From positions 1 to 43,701 of the forward strand of contig CALESY010000133.1 in assembly GCA_937919945.1 (NCBI GenBank): a stretch of 43,701 nucleotides of DNA. The letters run 5' to 3'. How positions within the stretch are numbered: position 1 is the stretch's first letter; each line of letters opens with the position of its first letter. Position numbers and translations under genes: made by a program. Below the pieces are notes generated by a model. It ran no database searches and was not told where the DNA came from. It saw only the letters and a list, made by a program, of their open reading frames with translations. Source of the stretch: an uncultured Chitinophagaceae bacterium (GTDB lineage: Bacteria; Bacteroidota; Bacteroidia; Chitinophagales; Chitinophagaceae). This document shows, piece after piece, positions 25,931 to 35,435 of the stretch.

Positions 25931-25943
25931 ATAGTATGACAAT
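25931..25943. promoter_or_regulatory. Shared 13-base word upstream of the M36 gene
   Basis: ATAGTATGACAAT lies 81 bp upstream of the M36 start and occurs again, same orientation, at 37555-37567, 139 bp upstream of another T9SS cargo gene on the same strand. A regulator site is a possibility. Confidence 0.35.
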
Positions 25944-25962
25944 AGGGGGATTGACAAAACCA

Positions 25963-25993
25963 ATAGAAATGATTAAATGAAAATCATTTCTAT
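25963..25993. repeat. Perfect 12-bp inverted repeat
   Basis: Arms ATAGAAATGATT (25963-25974) and its reverse complement (25982-25993) with a 7-base loop. There is no T tract after it on the plus strand. It lies between the M36 and tRNA-Lys promoters; an operator or weak terminator is possible. Confidence 0.5.
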
Positions 25994-26055
25994 GCATTAA
26001 TAAGCAAGTGTGTAAAGGCTTTGAGGGTAGTTGGTAAAAAAAATAATGAAAAGAT

Positions 26056-26085
26056 TTTGCAGAAAGATGGTGTTGTGTATCTTTG
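26056..26085 (+). promoter_or_regulatory. tRNA-Lys promoter (TTTG, TATCTTTG)
   Basis: TTTG at 26056-26059 and TATCTTTG at 26078-26085, 18 bp apart, 16 nt before the mature tRNA. Close to consensus. Confidence 0.7.
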
Positions 26086-26101
26086 CGCTCCCTAAGGGGA
26101 T

Positions 26102-26174
26102 GATTCCGTAGCTCAGTTGGTAGAGCAATACACTTTTAATGTATGGGTCTTGGGTTCGAGTCCCAACGGGATCA
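26102..26174 (+). tRNA. tRNA-Lys (UUU)
   Basis: 73-base cloverleaf: acceptor GATTCCG pairs with CGGGATC (one G-U), the anticodon stem ATACA/TGTAT encloses loop CTTTTAA with anticodon TTT, the T arm contains GGTTCGAGTCC, and discriminator base A is at 26174. CCA is not encoded. It has its own promoter and terminator. Confidence 0.97.
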
Positions 26175-26178
26175 CTGG

Positions 26179-26210
26179 AAAAAAGCCACTCAATTTTGAG
26201 TGGCTTTTTT
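26179..26210 (+). terminator. Terminator after tRNA-Lys
   Basis: Perfect 13-base arms (26179-26191 and 26198-26210) ending in six Ts on the plus strand; six As on the other side make it bidirectional. Confidence 0.9.
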
Positions 26211-26277
26211 ATTCTTTATAAACAATAATGTTTTGCACTTTATTAGCAAATTAGGACATCGAGCTTTGAATAACTTA

Positions 26278-26994
26278 TCACTTGGCAGAATTCTTTTTAT
26301 TGTAACGTCCTCTGTATATATATAGAAGTAAGTCAAGTTCCCATGCATCAATTTTCATTGCTGACAATGCATATTCAAAATTTATTTCTGGTGTGCTAAA
26401 TCTTAAGAAGTTTTTGCTGCCTGCTCCTATCCTTCCTCCCGTACTTCCACTTAAACGATTGTAGGTGACTTGTGCAATACGGTCATTGTTAATATCATTC
26501 CAAGAACAATGTATGTCTGGAAAAATAAGTATTCCTTGTTCGTTTATTTTTATTATGTCTGTATGAGAAAACTTTGTACTTATCGTCGTTTCTTGTGGTA
26601 TTGTTGAGTCATCTATGAATGTGACATCTTCTTCAAAACGTTGTATTAGTGTTTGTAGTGTTTCCCTTTGCCAGCTATTCATTGATCCTCTAACTGTATC
26701 GTAAGATTGCTTCATAAGTATGCCAGCTAATTCAGCAGAACGTTGAAGTTGGTGAATATCTTCCACAGCTTCATATGCCCAAATACGCCATTCAATAGTT
26801 AATGCTGCAGAATATCTTATTGAAATAAATACGCCTATTGGTATTAATATCAGAGTGAAAAAAGGAGCCCCGATAAAAATCAATAGTAGAGGCAGAATTA
26901 TTGATGAAATGAGTATATTCCTAGATGGAACATAAATATCTTTTAAGCCTTTTTCAATAGCCTCTTTAACAGTAATCATTCTAGGGTATGCCAT
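26278..26994 (-). CDS. Hypothetical membrane protein
   Basis: 238 residues from ATG 26994 (a GTG nine bases upstream is possible). Two membrane spans form a hairpin near residues 24-58 (ISSIILPLLLIFIGAPFFTLILIPIGVF is split by a short turn); the remaining ~175 residues are soluble and probably cytoplasmic, with alternating helices and strands. No family is recognised. It is noticeably A+T-rich and stands alone between tRNA-Lys and fhs, which suggests an acquired gene (weak inference). Confidence 0.6.
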   Translation of the reverse strand: MAYPRMITVKEAIEKGLKDIYVPSRNILISSIILPLLLIFIGAPFFTLILIPIGVFISIRYSAALTIEWRIWAYEAVEDIHQLQRSAELAGILMKQSYDTVRGSMNSWQRETLQTLIQRFEEDVTFIDDSTIPQETTISTKFSHTDIIKINEQGILIFPDIHCSWNDINNDRIAQVTYNRLSGSTGGRIGAGSKNFLRFSTPEINFEYALSAMKIDAWELDLLLYIYRGRYNKKNSAK

Positions 26995-27083
26995 GTTATG
27001 CACTTTCCATTTCTATATCAATAGGGTTTTTCTAGTAGTGGTAGGATGCACGCACTTACTAACACCATAGAAAGATAATTTCC

Positions 27084-28751
27084 TTAACTCAACCCATCAA
27101 TCTCACCATTCACCAGTTTGATGCGGAATGCTTGCGGGTCTTCGGGCAGGCCGGGCATACGCATGATGTCTCCTGCTACTGCTACAATAAAACCAGCTCC
27201 TGCATTTATTACCAAATCGCGGATATTGATGGTAAAACCTTCGGGTGCGTTGATGCGGCTCTGGTCGTCGGTAAACGAATATTGTGTTTTAGCAATACAG
27301 ATAGGTAGCTTATCCCAACCGCGTTTTGCAAAAGATTTCATTTTTGTTTCGGCGGCAGAGCCAAATGTTACTTTAGCCGCACGATATATCTTCGTCGCTA
27401 TCTTTTCTATTTTGCTTTGTATGCTGTCTTCGAGGTCATACGTAAAGTTGATGTCTTTAGATGGGTTGTTCTCGATAATGTCAACTAATTTCTGTGCCAA
27501 TTCAGCAGCACCCTCACCGCCTTTGGTAAATGCGTTGTTGATGGCAAATGCTACGCCTTGCTCTTCGCACCAATTACGCAGATGGTTTATTTCTTCTTCC
27601 GTATCAAAATGGAATTTGTTAAATGATACTACCACATTTTGCCCGAAGTTCTTCATATTCTCAATGTGGCGTTGCAGGTTTGGCAGGCCTGCTATCATAG
27701 CTTGCAGGTTGGGTTTAGATATTTCTGCAGCAGGTACACCGCCATGCAACTTCAAAGCTTGTGTGGTAACAACTATGATGGTTGCTTTAGGGCGCAAGCC
27801 ACTGTATCTGCATTTGATGTCAAGAAATTTCTCTGCACCCAGATCGCTGCCAAAGCCCGATTCAGTAACTACATAATCGTTGCAACTCATAGCCATTTTA
27901 GTAGCCAATATAGAGTTGCAGCCATGAGCAATATTGGCAAACGGGCCGCCGTGTATAAAGGCTGGTGTGTTTTCGGTTGTCTGCACAAGATTGGGAAGTA
28001 TGGCATCTTTCAGCAACACGGTAATGGCTTCTGCCACACCGAGGTCTTTTACCGTGAAAGGTGTTTTGTCGTATTTATAACCGAGTACGATGCGCTCTAT
28101 ACGTGCCTGCAAATCATCAAGGCTTGTAGCAAGGCATAACAGTGCCATTATTTCTGAGGCTGGGGTAATATCAAAGCCTGCTTCCTGTGGTATGCCGTTG
28201 GCATTGCCACCCAAGCCAGTTACAATATTGCGCAAAGAGCGGTCGTTTACGTCCAACACACGTCGCCATACAATACGGTCGAGTACTTTATCCGTTCCGC
28301 TATTCTGAAATTGATAGTTATCAAGCAGTGCGCTTATCATATTGTTGGCGCAAGTAATGGCATGGAAATCGCCCGTGAAGTGCAGGTTAATGTCCTCCAT
28401 CGGCAACACTTGTGCATAGCCACCACCTGCCGCACCTCCTTTCATGCCAAAGCATGGTCCGAGGCTTGGCTCGCGTAGGGCAACGGCTGCTTTCTTACCA
28501 ATGTAATTTAAACCCAATGATGCTGAAACACTTGTTACTGTCTTGCCCACACCTGCTTTGTTCGGTGTGATGGCGGTAACCAATATGAGGTTGCTTTTTT
28601 TGATTTTTTCTTCATCAAGGTAGGTGAGGGGTACTTTGGCTTTGGTACGCCCATAGGGGATGATGTCGTCAGGATTGATGCCGAGTTTAACGGCAATTTC
28701 GCTGATGGGTTTCAGTTTGGCAGCCCTTGAGATTTCAATATCAGAAAGCAT
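27084..28751 (-). CDS. fhs: Formate--tetrahydrofolate ligase
   Basis: 555 residues, the normal length. The family is clear from REPSLGPCFGMKGGAAGGGYAQV, HFTGDFHAIT and the C-terminal GDIMRMPGLP. It makes 10-formyl-THF from formate, ATP and THF for one-carbon metabolism. The ATP loop reads TPNKAGVGKT (residues 62-71) where the classical enzyme has TPAGEGKT, so Glu is replaced by Val. Monocistronic. Confidence 0.96.
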   Translation of the reverse strand: MLSDIEISRAAKLKPISEIAVKLGINPDDIIPYGRTKAKVPLTYLDEEKIKKSNLILVTAITPNKAGVGKTVTSVSASLGLNYIGKKAAVALREPSLGPCFGMKGGAAGGGYAQVLPMEDINLHFTGDFHAITCANNMISALLDNYQFQNSGTDKVLDRIVWRRVLDVNDRSLRNIVTGLGGNANGIPQEAGFDITPASEIMALLCLATSLDDLQARIERIVLGYKYDKTPFTVKDLGVAEAITVLLKDAILPNLVQTTENTPAFIHGGPFANIAHGCNSILATKMAMSCNDYVVTESGFGSDLGAEKFLDIKCRYSGLRPKATIIVVTTQALKLHGGVPAAEISKPNLQAMIAGLPNLQRHIENMKNFGQNVVVSFNKFHFDTEEEINHLRNWCEEQGVAFAINNAFTKGGEGAAELAQKLVDIIENNPSKDINFTYDLEDSIQSKIEKIATKIYRAAKVTFGSAAETKMKSFAKRGWDKLPICIAKTQYSFTDDQSRINAPEGFTINIRDLVINAGAGFIVAVAGDIMRMPGLPEDPQAFRIKLVNGEIDGLS

Positions 28752-28810
28752 AAACGTTTCGTTTTTAGATAATTGAAGATAAAAAATCTTTTGAGAGTAT
28801 TTTTCAGCCT

Positions 28811-28843
28811 ATAAATAAAAAACCGCCCCGTTGTGAGGGGCGG
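28811..28843 (-). terminator. Terminator of the SBBP-repeat gene
   Basis: GC-rich arms CCGCCCC (28823-28829) and GGGGCGG (28837-28843) followed on the minus strand by a T-rich tract. Confidence 0.82.
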
Positions 28844-28867
28844 CCATGTATTGTAATGGGCGATTTA

Positions 28868-31800
28868 TTATTGTATAGAAATAGATGTGGTATAGAACTT
28901 GCCTGAAATCTGCACCTTCACTCTGTATACGCCAGACGATAGCTTGTTGCCGAGGTCTATTACGTGTTCCAGTTTTTTGTTAGTGGGTTTGGCACTCTCT
29001 GTGTGTACTAATTTACCATCAGAGCCAAAGATGTAGATGGGTACTTCCATATCATCGTCTGTACCAGCTATTAATGTAAACTTACCTTTGTTGGGGTTGG
29101 GGTAGGTATATACAGCTTTACCAACTTGTTCAGGCTTCTCTTTTACGTCTATTTTTATGCTGTTGGTTGCTTTACAATCGGCAATGCTGGCAGTAACTGT
29201 ATAAATGCCTGCCATATTCAATACTGTACTTGTTAGCACGGGTGATACTAGGTCTGACAGGTAATTATTAGGCCCACTCCATAGGTATGCTACACCTGTT
29301 TGCGGATTGGTAATTTGCAGCTTCAGTATTTCGCCAACAAATAGGGGTGTATTTGCTGTGATGACAGGCGTATCGGGGCTCTGATTGATAGTAACGTTTG
29401 TAGTGTTTTCTTTAGTGCAGCCGTTTAGCGATACCGTTACTTTATAAACACCCGATGCCTGAGTAGGGCTATTGGTAAGTTGCGGGTTTTGCTGTGTACT
29501 TGTAAATCCGGCCGGGCCAGACCAAGCATATGTGCTGCCGCTCAAATTGTTGGTAGCAGATAGTTGTAATGTTCCTTTACTGCACACAGGGCTGTTACTT
29601 GTAGCAGATACTGCATCTGGCGATTGTTTTACAACAACTGTAACGCTTGTGTCTTCGATACATCCAAATCCGTTTGTATTTGTGACGGTATATGTTCCAT
29701 TTTGTGCAAGCGTCACATTAGGTAATAAGGGCGATTTTGCATTGCTGCTGAACCCGCCAGGGCCTACCCAGCTATGCGCTATAATTGTAGCAGTATCATT
29801 TACATTCAGCTTCAGCGAGTCGCCTGTACACAATGCAGGTATTTGCGGAATGACCGGGTTAGGTAGCGGCCTGATATAAACAACAGCAGTATCTTCTGCA
29901 CCCGGGCAGTTGGCAAGATTGGTAATTGCCAGTACCCTGTATCTGCCTCTGTAAGAAGTGTCTGCAGGTGCTGCAAAAAAAGTATCGTTTTGCGGCACTG
30001 TCAGTTTCGGATCTATCCATTGAAAGAATACATCGGGGGTGGGACAAGATACTGTCAGCAAGAGTGTATCACCTGTACATACAGAGGTGTCGCCTGTTAT
30101 GACCGATTTTTCTGGGCTTTGTATTACGCGCACATTTACTGTGTCTTTTGCTTTACAGCCAAAGTTGTCACATTCCAGTATATAGTCGCCTGCTTTGGCA
30201 AGTGTGGCATTGGTAACAACTGCACTTGCAAATAAGCTGGAAAAACCAGCGGGGCCGGTCCATGTAAAATTACCAATGGATGGAAATACAGCGTCGCCTA
30301 AGGTTACATTGGTATTTTCGCAGACAGGTTCTATAGCATATGCCTGCGGCTTGCGGTATTGTGATATGCGTATGGGTACATTATAATTATAGAAAGTGTC
30401 GCGTGGAGAGCTGCTGATGATGCGTATGCGGTAGCCGATGCCATTCGTTGTGCTCAATGGCAGATGACAAGGTATAGTTCCACCTAATGCAGCATTTACA
30501 GTTGCAAGATTTACCGGAGAAGCAAAGCTGCCTGCGATATTTGATAATTGCACAGTAAATGTGTTGCCCGTAGCAAATTTGTTGGTAGTATTATACTTAA
30601 CGTACAAGGTGTCTCCGGCGCATAAAGCGGTATCTGTATAAGGGTAATTAATGAATACATTCGTATCAGCCTGAAACTGTGCGAGGTAACCTCGTAATTC
30701 CAAAGGCCCTGCTAATGTTGATTGGAAACCATTGGTAGTGCCGATATAATCGGTGCTTCTGGTAGTGCCGCCCAAATACACCTTGCCATAGCTGTATGCT
30801 ACAGAAGCTGCAGGTTCTAAACCGTTTCCGCCAAAATAAGTTCCCCATAGTCTTTGTCCCTGTTGTGTAAACCGCATCAGGAAGGCCTCGCTTTCATGAT
30901 ATTGAACAGGGAATGGTATGACTGTAGGCAGCGGGCCTGAATTGAATGTTTTAAAATTGCCGGGTGTTGCTATGCGGGTATAACCACCGGTAAGACCTGC
31001 GCAATACAAAGCACCATCCGGACCGAAACAAAGAGATGTTACCCTGTCTGCACCTAATGAATCGCCTATATAAGTACCCCATTGGCGCACCCCATTTTTG
31101 TTGAACTTCACCAAAAAAGCATCTTGTGCGGCAGGTGGGTTCGGTCCACTGTAGGCATCCTGAAAAGCACCGGTAGTAGCAATGCCCGTTTGGCTGAGTG
31201 TTATGCCGCCTGCATACAGGTTGCGCATAGAGTCTGTAGCTAACGCAAATATTTCCTCGTAATTGATACCGCCATAGTAAGTACCCCATATACGCGAACC
31301 TGCTGAGTCGAATTTTGCTATAAAACCATCGTTAGCACCACCGGCAAATGAAGTAAGGTGTGCCCCTGTACTGGCTATGCCGCTAATTGCGCTGGTGTAT
31401 CCTGCTATATATACATTGTTGTCGCCATCGCAAGTAACGGTATTGACTGCAGCAGGGTAGTAAGTACCCCACAGCCGCGTGCCATTAGGGCTGAATTTTG
31501 CCATGAAGCCTGTAGATGCAGTAGTGAGCCATGCGCCTGTAGTGCTGATGTTGTTGCTGCTGTTTGAATTGCCTACAACATAGGCGTTGCCTCTTGAGTC
31601 GCAAGCTACACCAAAGCCTTCATCGTAGTAGCTTCCGCCGTAGAATGTTCCCCATAGTAAAACACCGTTACTGTTGAATTTTGCGAGGAAAGCATCGTAA
31701 TCGTAGCCGGCGGTTAGTACAAAACTACCATTGTAAAACTGGTGGCAGCCTGTAGAGGATAGGCCAAAATAACTGGTAGAATGGCCTGTTACAAAAAGAT

Positions 31801-32812
31801 TGCCGTCTTTATCGCAAGTAGCTGCGTTTATCTGGTCGTTTCCTAAACCACCGAAAAAGGTTGCCCAATCGCGTGAGCCGTCTGCAAGAAAGCGCACCAT
31901 AAAACCATCGTACAAGCCACCGTTGTACAAGGGTTGATGCACTATCCCAGATGAAGCAATGGCAGTAGATGGCTCGGTATAACCACAAAGTATTGCATTG
32001 CCTAAGCTATCCGTTGCCACAGCTGTGCCTAAGCTTTTGAATGTGTTACCATAGTATGTACCCCAATTCAGGATTGGATCAATAACCAATGTGCCGTCAT
32101 ACGCACCTGCTTCAAATCCATATTGGTTATTACGATGATTAAATTTTACATCTACTGTTTTTTTTGTTTCCTGTATATAGCTATATGGTTTTTGTTCTGT
32201 AATGGTACCGAAAGAAGTGCGGGCAGTTAACGCACCGTCTTTCAATCCTGTTTCATCAGCCCATTCGTATTCAAATTTTATATCGGCAGGGTTGCCACCC
32301 GGGCGCACCACAAAATCATATTTTATGCTCTTGTTATCGCCGGTAGTATATATTACCCAATCTATATTGTTGTATATGTTTTGATAAGTTATTTTTTTGT
32401 AGCTGCTGACAGCTATACCTTGCGGACAATGTTGCAGATAGTAACGCTCTGTATAGTGCTGTTTGTCTTCTGTAATAATAGCGGCATTATCACGGGTGTT
32501 AAGCAGCTTCATACGCATTGCCCTGTATGTGATATCGGTTGGCTGTGATTTTTTTTCGTTATTATTTTTATACTCAAGTTTTTTCCACTGATATTGAATA
32601 AAGCCATTACCAAAGAAAATATCAATATCATCTGTCGTCAGCCTGAAGTGTACATCATTACGCTGACGCTGATTTTCGTCCAGTAACTGTCCTTTATTTT
32701 CTACAAAATATAAGTTGGCGTTTGCCGGTAATGGTGTTCTGGTAATAGAACCTGCTAACAACCAGAATGGTAATGCTATAAGTATGCAAGCTGATAATAA
32801 ATGTTTATTCAC
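28868..32812 (-). CDS. T9SS cargo with DUF7948, SBBP beta-propeller repeats and Ig-like domains
   Basis: 1314 residues. The start is GTG at 32812, since no ATG is in frame before the signal peptide (about 1-20). The N-terminal FVENKGQL block is the DUF7948 type. Next come roughly eight repeats of 45-60 residues with the pattern LxGTYxGG (WGTYYGG, DAFLAKF), the SBBP beta-propeller. The rest holds Ig/PKD-like repeats with SPxxxVxxxxxP motifs (about residues 730-1220), and it ends in a type A T9SS sorting domain (YPNPNKGKFTL). It is a surface protein of unknown binding partner, comparable to SprB-like adhesins. Confidence 0.85.
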   Translation of the reverse strand: MNKHLLSACILIALPFWLLAGSITRTPLPANANLYFVENKGQLLDENQRQRNDVHFRLTTDDIDIFFGNGFIQYQWKKLEYKNNNEKKSQPTDITYRAMRMKLLNTRDNAAIITEDKQHYTERYYLQHCPQGIAVSSYKKITYQNIYNNIDWVIYTTGDNKSIKYDFVVRPGGNPADIKFEYEWADETGLKDGALTARTSFGTITEQKPYSYIQETKKTVDVKFNHRNNQYGFEAGAYDGTLVIDPILNWGTYYGNTFKSLGTAVATDSLGNAILCGYTEPSTAIASSGIVHQPLYNGGLYDGFMVRFLADGSRDWATFFGGLGNDQINAATCDKDGNLFVTGHSTSYFGLSSTGCHQFYNGSFVLTAGYDYDAFLAKFNSNGVLLWGTFYGGSYYDEGFGVACDSRGNAYVVGNSNSSNNISTTGAWLTTASTGFMAKFSPNGTRLWGTYYPAAVNTVTCDGDNNVYIAGYTSAISGIASTGAHLTSFAGGANDGFIAKFDSAGSRIWGTYYGGINYEEIFALATDSMRNLYAGGITLSQTGIATTGAFQDAYSGPNPPAAQDAFLVKFNKNGVRQWGTYIGDSLGADRVTSLCFGPDGALYCAGLTGGYTRIATPGNFKTFNSGPLPTVIPFPVQYHESEAFLMRFTQQGQRLWGTYFGGNGLEPAASVAYSYGKVYLGGTTRSTDYIGTTNGFQSTLAGPLELRGYLAQFQADTNVFINYPYTDTALCAGDTLYVKYNTTNKFATGNTFTVQLSNIAGSFASPVNLATVNAALGGTIPCHLPLSTTNGIGYRIRIISSSPRDTFYNYNVPIRISQYRKPQAYAIEPVCENTNVTLGDAVFPSIGNFTWTGPAGFSSLFASAVVTNATLAKAGDYILECDNFGCKAKDTVNVRVIQSPEKSVITGDTSVCTGDTLLLTVSCPTPDVFFQWIDPKLTVPQNDTFFAAPADTSYRGRYRVLAITNLANCPGAEDTAVVYIRPLPNPVIPQIPALCTGDSLKLNVNDTATIIAHSWVGPGGFSSNAKSPLLPNVTLAQNGTYTVTNTNGFGCIEDTSVTVVVKQSPDAVSATSNSPVCSKGTLQLSATNNLSGSTYAWSGPAGFTSTQQNPQLTNSPTQASGVYKVTVSLNGCTKENTTNVTINQSPDTPVITANTPLFVGEILKLQITNPQTGVAYLWSGPNNYLSDLVSPVLTSTVLNMAGIYTVTASIADCKATNSIKIDVKEKPEQVGKAVYTYPNPNKGKFTLIAGTDDDMEVPIYIFGSDGKLVHTESAKPTNKKLEHVIDLGNKLSSGVYRVKVQISGKFYTTSISIQ

Positions 32813-32914
32813 AAATAACGGAGTTTGTATAAATATAACATAAACATCGCATCTGTGTAATGTTTTGTTTCGCTATTGTGGTATTAAAAAACAATTAAAG
32901 ACATATGCAGTTTT

Positions 32915-32998
32915 GTTAATCGCTTGTTATTCGGTTGCAAACAGAGGGTTAACTAACGGCAAAAATTTCAGTAAATGTGGGTTATGATAGCATATTTG
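32915..32998 (+). promoter_or_regulatory. Phased GTTAA-box promoter, copy 1
   Basis: Boxes GTTAAT (32915), GTTATT (32926) and GTTAAC (32948) lie 77, 66 and 44 bp upstream of the A of ATATTTG (32992-32998). The first 15 bases, GTTAATCGCTTGTTA, are identical to those at 43004. The +1 region reads TATCAA. An A/C-rich leader with repeated AAAC leads to ATG 33049. The 32813-32914 part holds nothing else visible. Confidence 0.75.
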
Positions 32999-33048
32999 TG
33001 CTATCAACGGACGTGCTGAAGCGTTCGACAAACAAACAAACAAACAAA

Positions 33049-33591
33049 ATGAAAAAGGTATTATTCACGCTTACTTTAATTGGTTCTAGCTTTTGGGTTA
33101 GTGCACAGGCTCCGAGTAGTACAGGTACCCAGACAACAAATCTAAACCTGACTGACGCAATTGATATAACATTTGCCGCAAACGCCAGTTCCACAGGTGC
33201 TGCTATCAATTTCAACTTTAATACTGTTAATGACTATGCAAATGGTATTGAAAGTGCTCCGGCAGAAATAAAAGTAAGGTCAAACAAAAGATTTAACGTA
33301 TCTGTAAAGTCAAGCAGCGCGTATTTTACTTATGCAGGAGCTGCTAGCCCTGCTCCGCAAATGTATGTAGGTAGTGTACTGTATTTTAAAATGACACAGA
33401 ATAACACAGGTGGCTGGTCTTGGGTGAATAACAGATACGATTATATAGATCATTATAACTGGACATTCCTTTTTAACGGTGTTAATGGTGGTAATCAGAA
33501 CTTTACGATCGTTTATAGGGTTACACCAGGTTTTGCCTTCCCCGCTGGTACTTATACTACAGACGTGATATACACAGCTACCCAACAGTAA
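33049..33591 (+). CDS. Secreted beta-rich protein, paralogue of the 43.1-kb gene
   Basis: 180 residues from ATG 33049, which follows the A/C-rich leader. Signal peptide (about 1-20, ending SAQ). The mature protein begins APSSTGTQTTNLNLTDAI and ends with the block PGFAFPAGTYTTDVIYTATQ, which is shared with the 43146 gene. About half of residues are identical along the length by eye. The pattern suggests an Ig-like or fimbrial beta-sandwich (DUF4402-like); no family is certain. Its codons are more A+T-rich than those of the paralogue, so it is probably less expressed. There is no T9SS domain, so it is likely periplasmic or surface-assembled. Confidence 0.8.
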   Translation: MKKVLFTLTLIGSSFWVSAQAPSSTGTQTTNLNLTDAIDITFAANASSTGAAINFNFNTVNDYANGIESAPAEIKVRSNKRFNVSVKSSSAYFTYAGAASPAPQMYVGSVLYFKMTQNNTGGWSWVNNRYDYIDHYNWTFLFNGVNGGNQNFTIVYRVTPGFAFPAGTYTTDVIYTATQQ

Positions 33592-33616
33592 TAAAATATT
33601 GAGCTAAACGAATGTT

Positions 33617-33645
33617 GGTGCAGGCGTAACCTGCACCTTTTATAT
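33617..33645 (+). terminator. Terminator
   Basis: Arms GGTGCAGG (33617-33624) and CCTGCACC (33630-33637) followed by TTTTATATTTT. Confidence 0.85.
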
Positions 33646-33738
33646 TTTAACATATATTAATGTTTTAGCGTCATTAAAAAGCATGAAGGCAACGTATGGA
33701 TTAGCTATATTCGTAATTCTAAAAAATATACGCGTAAT

Positions 33739-35247
33739 ATGCTGAACAGGATTACATTATTAATAGCATGTGTACTACTGGTAATAAAAATGCAGGCACA
33801 GGTTGTAAGGATAGACTCCTTTGAATCGAATTATGCATTTACAGGATTGGCTACTAATGGAATGATGGCGTATACCTATAGGGTTGACGAGAGTGGCACA
33901 AATAAGACAGCGTCTCTTGAAATAGCATTCTGTATGGCAGACTATGCCAACGTGAAAAAATTTAAAGTAGGTATAGCCAAGGGTGCCAAAGTATTAGCAA
34001 GTGTATTTTCAGATGAGGGATTCTTATTTCTTACTGGTGATGCTGTAAGCCAAACACGTAAGCTGATACAAATAAATATAGAAGGGGCTGTTAATCAGCA
34101 ATATACAGAATCGGATGTTGAGGCTCAGAATATGATGAGTGCAGATAATTATTACTTATTCAATAGTTTAGGTTTTACGTATCTCATCGTTCCGGTGTTG
34201 GAAAAAAAAGGATACAAGCTTACAGTGTTTGATAATGAACTGAAGCAGATACATACAAAAATTTACACCGGCAAAGCAAATATGGAAGTTGTAACTGCCA
34301 AACTGTTGATGGACAGAATACTGATATTGGAAAAAGAAACAACCGATGCGAAGCAGGCAAAATATCAATACAGCATACGACAGGTGTCTGCTAATATGCC
34401 GGATGCTTCAACAGCCTTGACACTGAATGATGAACAGGATTATTGTTTCCCTATGTTTATCAATGCAAAAGATGGAATGGTGCATACCGCAGGGCTGTAT
34501 TATAAAAATGGAAAGTATGAAGACGGTAAGGCCGGTGGTTTGATGGTATATCAGTTGTCGCAGGATGGTATGGTAATGAAAAAAACAAAAGTGCCTATGA
34601 GCAAAGTAAATCAGTTTTTACCGGATGCTTGGATAGCAGCACTGTCTAAAAATACTTACCTGGCAATACAAGATGCATATACCGGTATAGCAGGTAATAC
34701 AGTTGTTGTAGCTGAAATGGTACAAAAAAACCTGAAGGCAAAAGATGCATTGGTAAAAGTATCAGATATGTTGGTGATGCAGATAAGTGTTGAAGACGAA
34801 CTGACAAAGCTACAATTTGCAGAGAAGGCACCAGAACTAAATATAGTAATGAGTGGTAAAGGTGTAGAAAATAACCTCTTGCATACTACTGAGTGGTTAG
34901 CATCTCATAACCTTCGTAACTATAAATTCTCTGTAATGCTCATGGGGCAACAACACATTTGCTACCAAGCAGGTGATACTAATCAGGCTGCATCAACTGT
35001 TATGCTACTGCCTATTGATAGCCTTACAGAAGGTATGGGTAGCAGAATGCTGATAAGCTTATTGCCAGACCCCAATCGCCTGATGGCGCGTCCCAGTATT
35101 GTAAGGGTGAACACTGATAAACCTGATGATGCTCGAGTAGCATGTAATCGTTATTACGGTTTTATGCCCACAGGCGACATGCGTTTATTTGTGTATAACC
35201 TCGTTCCGCCTGTTTTACAGTGGACTGTAGAGCACATAAGAAAGTGA
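33739..35247 (+). CDS. Secreted hypothetical protein
   Basis: 502 residues. Signal peptide (about 1-20, ending MQAQ). The rest alternates short strands with turns in a repeating way, compatible with a beta-propeller, but no repeat motif is strong enough to name. No T9SS domain and no lipobox. It stands alone between two terminators. I do not recognise the family. Confidence 0.7.
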   Translation: MLNRITLLIACVLLVIKMQAQVVRIDSFESNYAFTGLATNGMMAYTYRVDESGTNKTASLEIAFCMADYANVKKFKVGIAKGAKVLASVFSDEGFLFLTGDAVSQTRKLIQINIEGAVNQQYTESDVEAQNMMSADNYYLFNSLGFTYLIVPVLEKKGYKLTVFDNELKQIHTKIYTGKANMEVVTAKLLMDRILILEKETTDAKQAKYQYSIRQVSANMPDASTALTLNDEQDYCFPMFINAKDGMVHTAGLYYKNGKYEDGKAGGLMVYQLSQDGMVMKKTKVPMSKVNQFLPDAWIAALSKNTYLAIQDAYTGIAGNTVVVAEMVQKNLKAKDALVKVSDMLVMQISVEDELTKLQFAEKAPELNIVMSGKGVENNLLHTTEWLASHNLRNYKFSVMLMGQQHICYQAGDTNQAASTVMLLPIDSLTEGMGSRMLISLLPDPNRLMARPSIVRVNTDKPDDARVACNRYYGFMPTGDMRLFVYNLVPPVLQWTVEHIRK

Positions 35248-35257
35248 TACAAAAAGC

Positions 35258-35290
35258 AAGAAGCCACCAGGAATGGTGGCATTCTTTTTT
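35258..35290 (+). terminator. Terminator
   Basis: Arms GCCACC (35263-35268) and GGTGGC (35275-35280), extended by AAGAA/ATTCTT, with a six-T run. Confidence 0.85.
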
Positions 35291-35435
35291 ATCAAACAAA
35301 ACAAACGAGTTGAAATATGCTTAATGAAGTGTTGTAGTAATAATTAACAGCTAAAATTAAGTATTGACAGGGATATTACATACAATATCTAATAAAAATA
35401 TACAAGGCTTATTCATTGTATGTACAACAAAATTA

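Noticed and set aside
26102..26174. tRNA-Lys as a phage or island attachment site
   Set aside because: No second copy of the tRNA 3' end or integrase is seen in the window, and the flanking genes look chromosomal.
27000..27084. Riboswitch or leader downstream of fhs or before terC/feoA
   Set aside because: No recognisable riboswitch core; feoA has virtually no leader and terC follows pyrD directly.
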